64,000 nt of DNA from Nitratidesulfovibrio sp. SRB-5 (GTDB taxonomy: Bacteria > Desulfobacterota > Desulfovibrionia > Desulfovibrionales > Desulfovibrionaceae): assembly GCF_019931275.1 (NCBI RefSeq), contig NZ_JAIOTY010000001.1:1-64000 (forward strand). Direction: 5' to 3'. The notes below the pieces were generated by a model. That model had not been told where the DNA came from and made no database searches. It saw only the letters and a program-made list of their open reading frames with translations. The translations under genes and the position numbers were made by a program. Position 1 is the stretch's first letter. Every line of letters begins with the position of its first letter. Positions 53,170-64,000 of this stretch are shown piece after piece.

Positions 53170-53673
53170 GTTCCTGTCCCTCGTGTTGCTTGGCGGCATG
53201 GCCGCCGTCCGCGTGCAGGCCCGTTGGCCCCGTGTGGAGCCGGGTGACGGTGTCCGGATGACAACCCACATGACAAAAATCGAAAATTCACCCGCCGGGC
53301 CGCCGGAATGGCTGTTGACGGCGCGCGGAGCGGCCCGGGTGCGCCCGTGGCGTCGGCAGGCGCCGGGTGCCGGGGCAAGGTGAAGGCAATGCGGTAGCAT
53401 CAGCGGGCGGTGGGGCGCAAGGGGCGGCGCGCGGCGGGGCGCCGTGCGGATTTTCCGGGTGGTGGCGGGGGGCGGTGCCGCCTTGCTGGCGCGCGGGGCG
53501 GTTTTGCCGCCAATGGCAAGCGGCGGCAAGGGATTCCGGGTATCGGCGGGTTTCTCGCGGTACTGCCGCCGCGCGCCATCCCCGCCTGCGGTGGGCATGC
53601 CCGACACCCGCCCCCGCTTTCCCATCAATGTCAAAAAACGGGGTTCCGGCCCTTCCGCTACCCCGTGCGCGTC
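53170..53673. other. Divergent intergenic region, hisH / carB
   Basis: About 500 GC-rich bases without a credible gene. Long open frames here are artefacts of composition. The hisH promoter should lie in its left half, near ATGACAAAAATCGAAAATTC (about 53268), the only AT-rich patch, but no clear -35/-10 pair is visible. Confidence 0.45.
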
Positions 53674-53702
53674 TTGCCAAGCGCGGGGGCGCGCGATATA
53701 AG
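53674..53702 (+). promoter_or_regulatory. Likely sigma-70 promoter of carB
   Basis: TTGCCA (53674-53679), exactly 17 bases, then TATAAG (53697-53702). Transcription would start near 53709, giving a leader of about 170 bases before carB. No known pyrimidine- or arginine-responsive element is recognisable in the leader. Confidence 0.7.
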
Positions 53703-53881
53703 AGCCGGATTGCTGACGGAACGTGGGTTCATTCTTGCATGTTCCGTAACAATCGCGGGTGGATGGCCGTTCCCCCGCGCCTCGCCGCGCCGGAACGCCC
53801 CGCACACTCCTCCCGCCTTTGTCCCGGCAGCCCTCTTCTTTCCCGCCCCTGCGGGGCAACCCTGTTACCAGACAGAGTCCA

Positions 53882-57118
<3,237 letters not shown>

Positions 57119-57131
57119 AATACCGACAACG

Positions 57132-57154
57132 GGACCGGGCCTAAGGCCCGGTCC
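57132..57154 (+). terminator. Hairpin after carB
   Basis: A perfect 10-bp stem GGACCGGGCC / GGCCCGGTCC with a TAA loop, 13 bases after the stop. TGCACTTTGG follows, so there is no strong U-tract. Confidence 0.65.
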
Positions 57155-57289
57155 TGCACTTTGGGGCCACGCGCAATGTGGCGAACGCCAAGCAAACGCC
57201 GGGCGGAAGCCAGACGAAAGTTAACGAGCGGCTGGCGCACGACATGACCACAATGGGCGCGTAACGGACCGTCTGCATCGAGGTAGAGC

Positions 57290-58693
57290 ATGATCAAGCA
57301 TTACTGCGGCATCTTCGGCATCTACAACCACGTCGAAGCGGCGCGCATGGCATACTTCGGCCTGTACGCCCTGCAACATCGCGGGCAGGAAAGCGCGGGC
57401 ATCGTCACCTGGGACGGCCAGAAGCTGCGCGAACACCGGGGCATGGGCCTGGTGCCCGACGTGTTCAACGAACGGCACCTGGGCAAGGAGCTGAAGGGCA
57501 ACATCGCCGTCGGCCACATCCGCTATTCCACCACCGGGGCCTCGCTCATCCGCAATGCCCAGCCGTTTCTGGTGCGCTTCAAGGGCATGGAAATCGCCAT
57601 CGCGCACAACGGCAACCTGACCAACACCGTGGAGCTGCGCGACGAGCTTGAACAGAAGGGGTCCATCTTCCAGACCTCCATCGACAGCGAGGTGTTCGTG
57701 CACCTCATCGCGCACAACATGAACGGCAAGAGCTTCGAGGAAGCCGTCATGGCCGCGTGCAAACGGGTGAAGGGCGCGTATTCGCTGATCATCCTCGCCA
57801 ACGACAAGCTTATCGCCATGCGCGACCCGAACGGCATGCGTCCGCTGGCGCTGGGCCGTCTGGCCGGTTCGCCGGTGCTGGCAAGCGAAACCTGCGCCTT
57901 CGACCTGATGGAGGCGGAATTCATCCGCCCGCTGGACCCCGGCGAAATGCTGGTCATCGAAGGCAACAGCGTGAAAAGCTACAGCCTGCTCGACGAGGGC
58001 AACAAGCCGCCCACGCGCCAGTGCATCTTCGAACTGGTCTACTTTGCCCGGCCCGATTCCATCGTGTTCGGTGAAGACGTGTACCAGTGCCGCAAGGAGA
58101 TGGGCCGCCAACTGGCCCTGGAATCGGCACCGGATGTGGACTTCATCATGCCCTTCCCGGATTCGGGCATCTACTGTGCGGTGGGCTTTGCCCAGCAGTC
58201 GGGCCTGCCGTACGAACACGCCATGATCCGCAACCACTACGTGGGCCGCACGTTCATCCAGCCCTCGCAGGACATGCGCGACTTTGGCGTGCAGGTGAAG
58301 ATCAACCCGGTCAAGAGCATGATCAGGGGCAAGCGGATTTGCATCGTGGACGATTCCATCGTGCGCGGCACCACCATCCGCACCCGCGTGAAGAAACTGC
58401 GCGAACTGGGCGCCAAGGAAGTGCACTTCCGCGTCAGCTGCCCGCCCATCAAGCACCCGTGCTTCTATGGCATCGACTTTTCGTCCAAGGGCGAACTGAT
58501 CGCGGCCAACCATTCCATTGCCGAGATCGAGCGCTTCATCGGGCTGGATTCGCTGCACTACCTGTCCATCGACGGGCTGCTGCGTTCCGTGTCCCACCCC
58601 GAAAACTACTGCCTGGCCTGCTTCAACGGCGACTACCCCATCCCCTGCGCGGGCGGCGGGTGCAGCCGGGCGTGCCTGGAAGTGACGGACTAG
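57290..58693 (+). CDS. purF: Amidophosphoribosyltransferase
   Basis: 467 residues. PurF makes 5-phosphoribosylamine from PRPP and glutamine, the first committed step of purine synthesis. The protein opens MIKHYCGIFGIYNHVEAARM, so C6 is the glutaminase nucleophile once a five-residue propeptide is removed. YALQHRGQESAGIV and AHNGNLTNTVELRDEL belong to the glutaminase domain, and RICIVDDSIVRGTT to the PRPP site. Cysteines at 245 (QCIFELVYFARPDS), 391 (HPCFYGIDF), 441 and 444 (NYCLACF) match the four ligands of the [4Fe-4S] cluster in B. subtilis-type PurF, unlike the cluster-free E. coli enzyme. GAGGTAGAGC precedes the ATG. It probably has its own promoter in the 171-base gap after carB. Confidence 0.96.
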   Translation: MIKHYCGIFGIYNHVEAARMAYFGLYALQHRGQESAGIVTWDGQKLREHRGMGLVPDVFNERHLGKELKGNIAVGHIRYSTTGASLIRNAQPFLVRFKGMEIAIAHNGNLTNTVELRDELEQKGSIFQTSIDSEVFVHLIAHNMNGKSFEEAVMAACKRVKGAYSLIILANDKLIAMRDPNGMRPLALGRLAGSPVLASETCAFDLMEAEFIRPLDPGEMLVIEGNSVKSYSLLDEGNKPPTRQCIFELVYFARPDSIVFGEDVYQCRKEMGRQLALESAPDVDFIMPFPDSGIYCAVGFAQQSGLPYEHAMIRNHYVGRTFIQPSQDMRDFGVQVKINPVKSMIRGKRICIVDDSIVRGTTIRTRVKKLRELGAKEVHFRVSCPPIKHPCFYGIDFSSKGELIAANHSIAEIERFIGLDSLHYLSIDGLLRSVSHPENYCLACFNGDYPIPCAGGGCSRACLEVTD

Positions 58694-58788
58694 ACGGTAG
58701 ACGCGGGGCGGGCATGGGGCGGACACGCCACCTGCCGGGCTGCCACTTTTGATAAGGATATCGCGCCGGAGTACGCTTCGGCATGCAC

Positions 58789-58810
58789 AAGGGGGCCGCA
58801 AGGCCCCCTT
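58789..58810 (+). terminator. Hairpin after purF
   Basis: A 9-bp stem AAGGGGGCC / GGCCCCCTT with a GCAA tetraloop, then CGTGCGTGTG. It stands between purF and the distal end of the CRISPR array, so it could also stop array transcripts from the other direction. Confidence 0.7.
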
Positions 58811-58887
58811 CGTGCGTGTGATGCCATGGAATGTGCCGAGAGGCGTGAGGGGGGCTTGCCGGTCTGACGGGCGGACACCCCGATTTT

Positions 58888-61362
58888 GTTTCAACCTACG
58901 CACCAGCGAGGAGGGCGACTAGGCGGACACCCCCTACCGGCGATTTCTGGGGCTGTTTCAACCCACGCACCCGTGAAGGGTGCGACAGGCGCAGCGTATG
59001 GCCGTCGGCAGGGTCGAACCGGTTTCAACCCACGCACCCGTGAAGGGTGCGACTTCGTTCGACGACTCCGCCAATCTGTCCCTGGTGGTTTCAACCCACG
59101 CACCCGTGAAGGGTGCGACTAGCGCACCCTGGAGTTCTGCGGCACAGGGAGCTTGTTTCAACCCACGCACCCGTGAAGGGTGCGACGCGCTACCCCGACG
59201 GCGTTCCGCAAGATGCGCTGGTTTCAACCCACGCACCCGTGAAGGGTGCGACGCCCCTCCCTCTTGTATCCAGCCCACTCGAAACAGTTTCAACCCACGC
59301 ACCCGTGAAGGGTGCGACGCAACGGCGGTTTCGATGTTGCCCCGGCTGGTATGGTTTCAACCCACGCACCCGTGAAGGGTGCGACGCCATGACCGTGGAC
59401 CTTTCCGGCCTGCCCGTGTTTCAACCCACGCACCCGTGAAGGGTGCGACGTGACGAGGCCCTGCGGGGCTGCGGACGCGATGTTTCAACCCACGCACCCG
59501 TGAAGGGTGCGACGATCAGCGGCTTCAGCGGGCGGCTGACATCGAGGAGGTTTCAACCCACGCACCCGTGAAGGGTGCGACTATGACACCGCCCTTGCGG
59601 GCGTGATTGCCGGGGTTTCAACCCACGCACCCGTGAAGGGTGCGACCCTCGCCAGGCTCTTTCAGCCACCATCCCTCGGCCAGTTTCAACCCACGCACCC
59701 GTGAAGGGTGCGACCTGATCCCAACGCCAATCCCTACCGCAAGAAATAGTTTCAACCCACGCACCCGTGAAGGGTGCGACTTGGCGCAACCCCTGTGCAG
59801 CAGACGCTCGAATGGTTTCAACCCACGCACCCGTGAAGGGTGCGACGGCCGCAGTATCGTGCGGACCCGCGCCGCGATTCGTTTCAACCCACGCACCCGT
59901 GAAGGGTGCGACATGCAGGGGCAGCTTTCCGCGTTTGCCGCGTACCTGTTTCAACCCACGCACCCGTGAAGGGTGCGACGCGCAATCACTTCCTTCCAGC
60001 GGGGGTGCTGGTGGTTTCAACCCACGCACCCGTGAAGGGTGCGACTTGCAGCACGATGGAGACCATTGCAGACGGCGGGTTTCAACCCACGCACCCGTGA
60101 AGGGTGCGACAACCCGCCTTCACATTGACGGACTCAACAATGTGTTTCAACCCACGCACCCGTGAAGGGTGCGACTGCACTACTATCGCAACAGGGGGCG
60201 CAACCGATGGTTTCAACCCACGCACCCGTGAAGGGTGCGACGAGAGCGCCAGCCCCATGAAGAGCGTGGCCCGAGGGTTTCAACCCACGCACCCGTGAAG
60301 GGTGCGACACGCAAAAGGTTGTCCCAGGCATTGCCAAGACGGGTTTCAACCCACGCACCCGTGAAGGGTGCGACGGGCTCCGGCCAGGGCCAGCACCTCG
60401 CAGTCCCAGTTTCAACCCACGCACCCGTGAAGGGTGCGACGTGCCGGTGGAGGATGCAACCCCCACCGAATGAGTTTCAACCCACGCACCCGTGAAGGGT
60501 GCGACGGCTTGGTTGGCAAGTCCCACACCGTGCGCGGACGGTTTCAACCCACGCACCCGTGAAGGGTGCGACCCTCTTTGGGGGGGGGCTTGCGCCCCCC
60601 TTGGGTCAGTTTCAACCCACGCACCCGTGAAGGGTGCGACTGGTGGACTACCGCAAGTTCCTGTCCGGATGGTTGTTTCAACCCACGCACCCGTGAAGGG
60701 TGCGACCAGGCAAGCTGTTGCGAAGGCGCGGCACAAGCACGTTTCAACCCACGCACCCGTGAAGGGTGCGACCTGTATGACATCGGCATCAACCGCTACG
60801 GCAAGGTTTCAACCCACGCACCCGTGAAGGGTGCGACGTTGGCCGTCTGCGACATCGTCATTACCGCGCGCGTTTCAACCCACGCACCCGTGAAGGGTGC
60901 GACTTGGCCGCAGCGGTTTCACGGAGCGTCACTGGGAGTTTCAACCCACGCACCCGTGAAGGGTGCGACGCGAAGCGCCGCCCCGCCCCATGCTGCCCTG
61001 GGAGTTTCAACCCACGCACCCGTGAAGGGTGCGACACGGGCGGAACTGGCTGTGCAACTCACCGCAAAGTTTCAACCCACGCACCCGTGAAGGGTGCGAC
61101 GGAGACGAGGAAGCAGAGGCCGAGGCACCGGGAGTTTCAACCCACGCACCCGTGAAGGGTGCGACAACGGGCGCGAGTTGCTAGGAAAGAGTGCAAATGT
61201 TTCAACCCACGCACCCGTGAAGGGTGCGACGGACCTGGCGGGCGGCATCGGCGGCGTGCAGGGTGTTTCAACCCACGCACCCGTGAAGGGTGCGACTATC
61301 GCGCCATGTGACGCGGCGCGTCTCACTGTTGTTTCAACCCACGCACCCGTGAAGGGTGCGAC
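58888..61362 (-). CRISPR. Type I-C-like CRISPR array, 38 repeats, 37 spacers
   Basis: Thirty-eight 32-bp repeats, 37 of them apparently identical, beginning GTTTCAACCCACGC and ending GAAGGGTGCGAC on the + strand; spacers are 32-36 bp, mostly 34. The reverse complement begins GTCGCACCCTTCACGG and ends GTTGAAAC, one base away from the classic type I-C (Dvulg) repeat, so the array is probably transcribed right to left. The first repeat at 58888-58919 is degenerate (CCTACGCACCAGCGAGGAGG inside), as expected at the leader-distal end. This puts the leader and newest spacers at the right, near 61362. No cas gene is encoded in the window; purF and kdsD flank it. All spacers look different from one another. 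Confidence 0.97.
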
Positions 61363-61851
61363 GCCCCCCAGCGTGACATTCCGGAGGGCTTTTATCGACG
61401 ACCACTATTCCGCGAATCGGTCGGACTGTCCATGCGCAAAGGGGCAAAGTGTGTTGCCCTGCGGGGGGACGTGTGTGATTGCAGGCTGTTGAGCAACCGC
61501 GGACCCGCTGGGATTTTTCGGTGCATATGAGGTTCGCGGTTGTCGCGTGCAATGCGGCTAGGGGCTGGCGTGCGCCTCGCCCGGTGACCGGTGCTGCCAC
61601 TACGGCTCTGTCTTTCGTGTGCTCGCGGGTACAGGTTGACCCGCCCCGCATTTCGGGGGAAGAGAAGGACGCCGCGCCAGCGCAGCCCGTCAGGCAATGT
61701 CAGGCAATGTCGGGCAATGTCGGGCAATGTCTGGCAATGTCCGGCCCATCCGGTTGTACCCGGCTCGTCTGGTCGTAACCGGTACACCCGGTCATGACCG
61801 GCCTGCCCGGCAACCCCGGCATATCCGCAACATCCACAGGATTTCCACGGC
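61363..61851. other. Putative CRISPR leader side and kdsD upstream region
   Basis: About 490 bases. Directly beside the last repeat are 35 bases that could be leader. The stretch GGCTTTTATCGACGACCACT (about 61386) is relatively AT-rich. Downstream are frames without homology. No cas gene, tRNA or clear promoter is visible. Orientation of the array makes this the expected leader, but no conserved leader motif can be confirmed by eye. Confidence 0.45.
61691..61740 (+). repeat. Five tandem 10-bp repeats (CAGGCAATGT type)
   Basis: Units CAGGCAATGT twice, CGGGCAATGT twice and CTGGCAATGT once, in perfect register, about 110 bases before kdsD. They could bind a regulator in repeated fashion or be a neutral microsatellite. 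Confidence 0.85.
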
Positions 61852-62853
61852 ATGAGCGATTGCACCTGCGGCGAACGCCGCACCGACTGGATACCCCTCG
61901 GGCGCGACGTGCTCGATATCGAAATAGAAGGCCTGACGGCGGTACGCGACAGGCTTGGCCCCTCGTTCGAGGCGGCCTTGGCCCTGCTGGCGGGCTGCCG
62001 GGGCCGCGTGGTGGTCACCGGGCTTGGCAAGTCGGGTCTGGTGGGCCGCAAGCTGGCCGCCACCCTGTCTTCCACCGGCACCCCGGCGTTCTTCCTGCAC
62101 CCGGTGGAAGGCGCGCACGGCGACATGGGCAGCCTGCGGGCCGAGGACGTGGTCATCGCCATCTCCAATTCCGGCGAGACGGACGAACTGAACGCCATCC
62201 TGCCCAGCCTGCGGGCCATCGGCACCTCCATCATCGCCATGACCGGCAAGGCGCAGTCCACACTGGGCCGCGCCGCCGACGTGGTGCTGGATTCCGGCGT
62301 CCCGCGCGAGGCGTGCCCCCACAACCTGGCCCCCACGGCATCCACCACGGCGGTACTGGCTCTGGGCGATGCCCTTGCGGTGTGTCTCATCCATTGGAAA
62401 TCGTTTACTGAAAACGACTTTCTGCGCTACCACCCCGGCGGTTCGCTGGGCCAGCGGTTGCGCCTGCGCGTGCAGGAGCTGATGCACACCACCGGCATTC
62501 CGGTCACCCAGGACGACGTGGGCCAGGAAGAGGCCGTGCGCGTGCTGGACAAGGGCGGCTTTGGCGCGGTGGCCGTGGTGGACGGCAGCGGCAGGCTGAT
62601 GGGGATACTTACCGACGGCGACGTGCGCCGTGCGGTGATCCGGGGCGACTATGCCCCGCGCACCCCGGTGACGGCCATCATGACCTGCAACCCGCGCAGC
62701 GCCCGCAGTGACCAGTCCGTGGCGGAACTGCTGGACATCATGGAGCAGAAGGCCATCACCGTGCTGCCCATCGTGGACGATGCGCACCGCCTGCTGGGCC
62801 TCATCCACCTGCACGACCTGCTGGGCAAGGGCGGCGTGAGCTTTGCCGGGTAG
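61852..62853 (+). CDS. kdsD: D-arabinose-5-phosphate isomerase (KdsD/KpsF family)
   Basis: 333 residues. It converts ribulose-5-phosphate to arabinose-5-phosphate, the first step toward Kdo for LPS. The SIS domain has VVVTGLGKSGLVGRKLAATL, STGTPAFFLHPVEGAHGDMG and AISNSGETDELNAILPSL; FLRYHPGGSLGQRL closes it. Two CBS domains follow (about residues 205-330), with GAVAVVDGSGRLMGILTDGD and VLPIVDDAHRLLGLIHLHDL. This is the normal architecture and length. Start ATG 61852 has no obvious ribosome site; the N-terminus contains two cysteines (SDCTCGERR). Its product feeds the pathway that ends with the Kdo transferase at 15520-17100. Confidence 0.94.
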   Translation: MSDCTCGERRTDWIPLGRDVLDIEIEGLTAVRDRLGPSFEAALALLAGCRGRVVVTGLGKSGLVGRKLAATLSSTGTPAFFLHPVEGAHGDMGSLRAEDVVIAISNSGETDELNAILPSLRAIGTSIIAMTGKAQSTLGRAADVVLDSGVPREACPHNLAPTASTTAVLALGDALAVCLIHWKSFTENDFLRYHPGGSLGQRLRLRVQELMHTTGIPVTQDDVGQEEAVRVLDKGGFGAVAVVDGSGRLMGILTDGDVRRAVIRGDYAPRTPVTAIMTCNPRSARSDQSVAELLDIMEQKAITVLPIVDDAHRLLGLIHLHDLLGKGGVSFAG

Positions 62854-62928
62854 CCACGGCGCGCGCCCCGCAGCGTACGTTTCCGTCCCCCGCGTTTCGT
62901 CACCCCAACACCGCCCGGAGCCAGCCGC

Positions 62929-63456
62929 ATGAGCGCCAAGCGCGTGCAAGACAGCGAAGTGGTGATGACCCACCGCCCCCTGCCAGAGGACGCCAACCCC
63001 GCGGGCAACGTGCACGGCGGGGTGATCCTGAAGCACATCGACCTTGCCGGGGCCGTGGCCGCCATGCGCCACTGCCGCACGGCCGTGGTGACGGCCTCCA
63101 TCGACCGCATGGACTTTCGCGCGCCGGTGCACGTGGGCGAGCTGATGCAGCTGAAGGCCAGCGTGAACCTTGCCGGTGGCACCTCGCTGGAAGTGGGCGT
63201 GCGGGTGGAAGCGGAAAACCTGCTCACCGGCGAATCGCGCCATGCCGCCTCGGCCTACCTGACCTTCGTGTCCATGGGGCCGGACCGCAAGCCCGTGCCC
63301 GTACCTGAACTGTTGCTGGAAACACCCGCCCAGCACCGCCGCAACCGCGAGGCGCAACGCCGCCGCGAACAGCGGCGCGACGAGCGCAAGCGCGAAAAGG
63401 CCGCGCAAGAAGCGCTGGCCACGGCCACCGTGGAAGAGGTGGAGCACTATTACTGA
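62929..63456 (+). CDS. Acyl-CoA thioesterase, hotdog fold
   Basis: 175 residues. Hotdog-fold thioesterase that hydrolyses acyl-CoA to free acid and CoA. The family motif is PEDANPAGNVHGGVILKHID, with the conserved asparagine/histidine-glycine-glycine, followed by VVTASIDRMDFRAPVHVGEL and the strand SLEVGVRVEAENLLTGESRH. The tail from about residue 130 is very basic and charged (QRRREQRRDERKREKAAQEA), longer than usual, and probably helical. Such enzymes are cytosolic and tetrameric or hexameric. It lies 75 bases after kdsD and may share its message; a terminator follows. Confidence 0.9.
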   Translation: MSAKRVQDSEVVMTHRPLPEDANPAGNVHGGVILKHIDLAGAVAAMRHCRTAVVTASIDRMDFRAPVHVGELMQLKASVNLAGGTSLEVGVRVEAENLLTGESRHAASAYLTFVSMGPDRKPVPVPELLLETPAQHRRNREAQRRREQRRDERKREKAAQEALATATVEEVEHYY

Positions 63457-63540
63457 ACTGCCGCTCCGGCGGCGCAAAGGCGGAAAGCCGCCAGCGCGCC
63501 ACGCCGCGCCGGGCTGCGGAAGCAGGGAGCGCAGAATGGA

Positions 63541-63579
63541 AATGGGGGATGCCGCGAACGCGGCGTCCCCCATTTTTCT
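63541..63579 (+). terminator. Terminator after the thioesterase gene
   Basis: A long stem starting AATGGGGGATGCCGCG and closing CGCGGCGTCCCCCATT with a 2-base loop and one mismatch, then TTTTC. It sits between convergent genes and may serve both. Confidence 0.85.
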
Positions 63580-63642
63580 GTGTTGGTGCATGTTCGGCGT
63601 GAAGCGCCATGTCTTCGCACGGAGCGTCCGTGCATCGTCCCG

Positions 63643-64000
63643 CTATCTGCCCAGAAGTTCCAGCACGGCTTCCGCCAGCCCGGCCCCGTCCTCCGCGTCG
63701 GGCCGGTCGCGGTAGGTGTAGCGCACCCGCAGCCATGGCCGGTCGATGCGGATCAGCCGGTCCAGACGCACCGGTGTGCCCAGCAGCACCAGATCGCAGG
63801 GGGTGGCGTTGATGGTGGCTTCCAGATCGTCCAGTTGCTGGCGCGAATAGCCCATGGCGGGCAGGGCCTTGCCCAGGTGGGGGTAGTTCTCGAACACCTG
63901 CTTCAGCGAGCCCTGCGCATACGGGCGCGGATCGGCGATGCGGCCCGCGCCGTGCATCTCCGCCGCAGCCTCGGCCGCGCCGAAGGGCAGGCCGCCGTGG
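63643..64000 (-). CDS. COG2403-type GTPase / cyclic 2,3-diphosphoglycerate synthase-like (C-terminal part)
   Basis: Only the last 119 codons lie in the window; the gene continues past position 64000. The visible part contains HGGLPFGAAEAAAEMHGAG, IADPRPYAQGSLKQVFENYP, LPAMGYSRQQLDDLEATINA and CDLVLLGTPVRLDRLIRIDR, followed by RPWLRVRYTYRDRPD. These stretches closely resemble the C-terminal half of the COG2403 family, annotated as predicted GTPase or cyclic 2,3-diphosphoglycerate synthetase. The nucleotide-binding N-terminal half cannot be seen. The biochemical role in bacteria is not established. The gene is convergent with the thioesterase gene. Confidence 0.75.
   Translation of the reverse strand, partial: HGGLPFGAAEAAAEMHGAGRIADPRPYAQGSLKQVFENYPHLGKALPAMGYSRQQLDDLEATINATPCDLVLLGTPVRLDRLIRIDRPWLRVRYTYRDRPDAEDGAGLAEAVLELLGR

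Noticed and set aside
57119-57289. Purine riboswitch in the leader of purF
   Set aside because: No conserved three-way-junction sequence elements of purine or PRPP/ppGpp riboswitches are recognisable.
58958-61492. Several open frames through the CRISPR array
   Set aside because: They translate the repeat itself over and over (for example STHAPVKGAT and SHPSRVRGLK) and are not proteins.

Overview
The window is high-GC chromosomal DNA from a Gram-negative anaerobe, most likely a sulfate reducer of the Desulfovibrio/Nitratidesulfovibrio group. The organism call is inference. It rests on an iron-sulfur type PurF, the HypD/HypE hydrogenase maturation pair, a CRISPR repeat close to the type I-C repeat known from D. 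vulgaris, LPS genes (Kdo transferase, arabinose-5-phosphate isomerase), and strong codon bias toward G/C. Housekeeping genes dominate, and three AT-rich or repetitive zones stand out.

Layout, left to right. (1) 1-4733: a degenerating Rhs cluster with one intact short rhs gene, an orphan rhs C-terminal cassette and an rhs core remnant, interleaved with three related AT-rich membrane-protein genes that face the rhs genes tail to tail. (2) 5264-9756: ilvE, then the recombination/replication set dnaX-ebfC-recR. (3) 10175-17917: a HEAT-repeat protein, a large hybrid histidine kinase, Kdo transferase and an HD-domain protein. (4) 18306-20433: hypD-hypE. (5) 20733-26001: an alpha/beta hydrolase and envelope sugar genes (polyprenyl-phosphate sugar transferase, glycosyltransferase, UDP-sugar epimerase). 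(6) 26284-28365: an ArsR-type repressor and an ArsP-type permease that share one operator sequence. (7) 29817-36240: the flagellar basal-body/export run flgB-flgC-fliE-fliF-fliG-fliH-fliI. (8) 36345-42474: PAP2 phosphatase, M23 peptidase, TtcA-like enzyme, rpoZ-dnaJ, a Fic-like protein with a broken active site and a UPF0316 membrane protein. (9) 42747-48401: a tightly coupled operon of a TolC-like channel, a PhnD-like binding protein and a GGDEF-EAL protein. (10) 48686-58693: moaC, an RraA-like protein, a secreted esterase, hisH-hisF, carB and purF. (11) 58888-61362: a 38-repeat type I-C-like CRISPR array with no cas genes in view. (12) 61852-64000: arabinose-5-phosphate isomerase, a thioesterase and the end of a COG2403-type gene.

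Two genome-wide habits show here. The first is an intergenic repeat family of about 110 bp, whose central palindrome changes in a compensatory way between copies; it occurs at five places. The second is Gly/Pro/Ser/Asp-rich, often tandemly repeated insertions in otherwise conserved proteins (DnaX, Kdo transferase, the histidine kinase, the permease, the GGDEF-EAL protein, PAP2, esterase). The strongest candidates for new biology are the convergent Rhs/membrane-gene cassettes, the TolC/PhnD/c-di-GMP operon and the covarying intergenic repeat.
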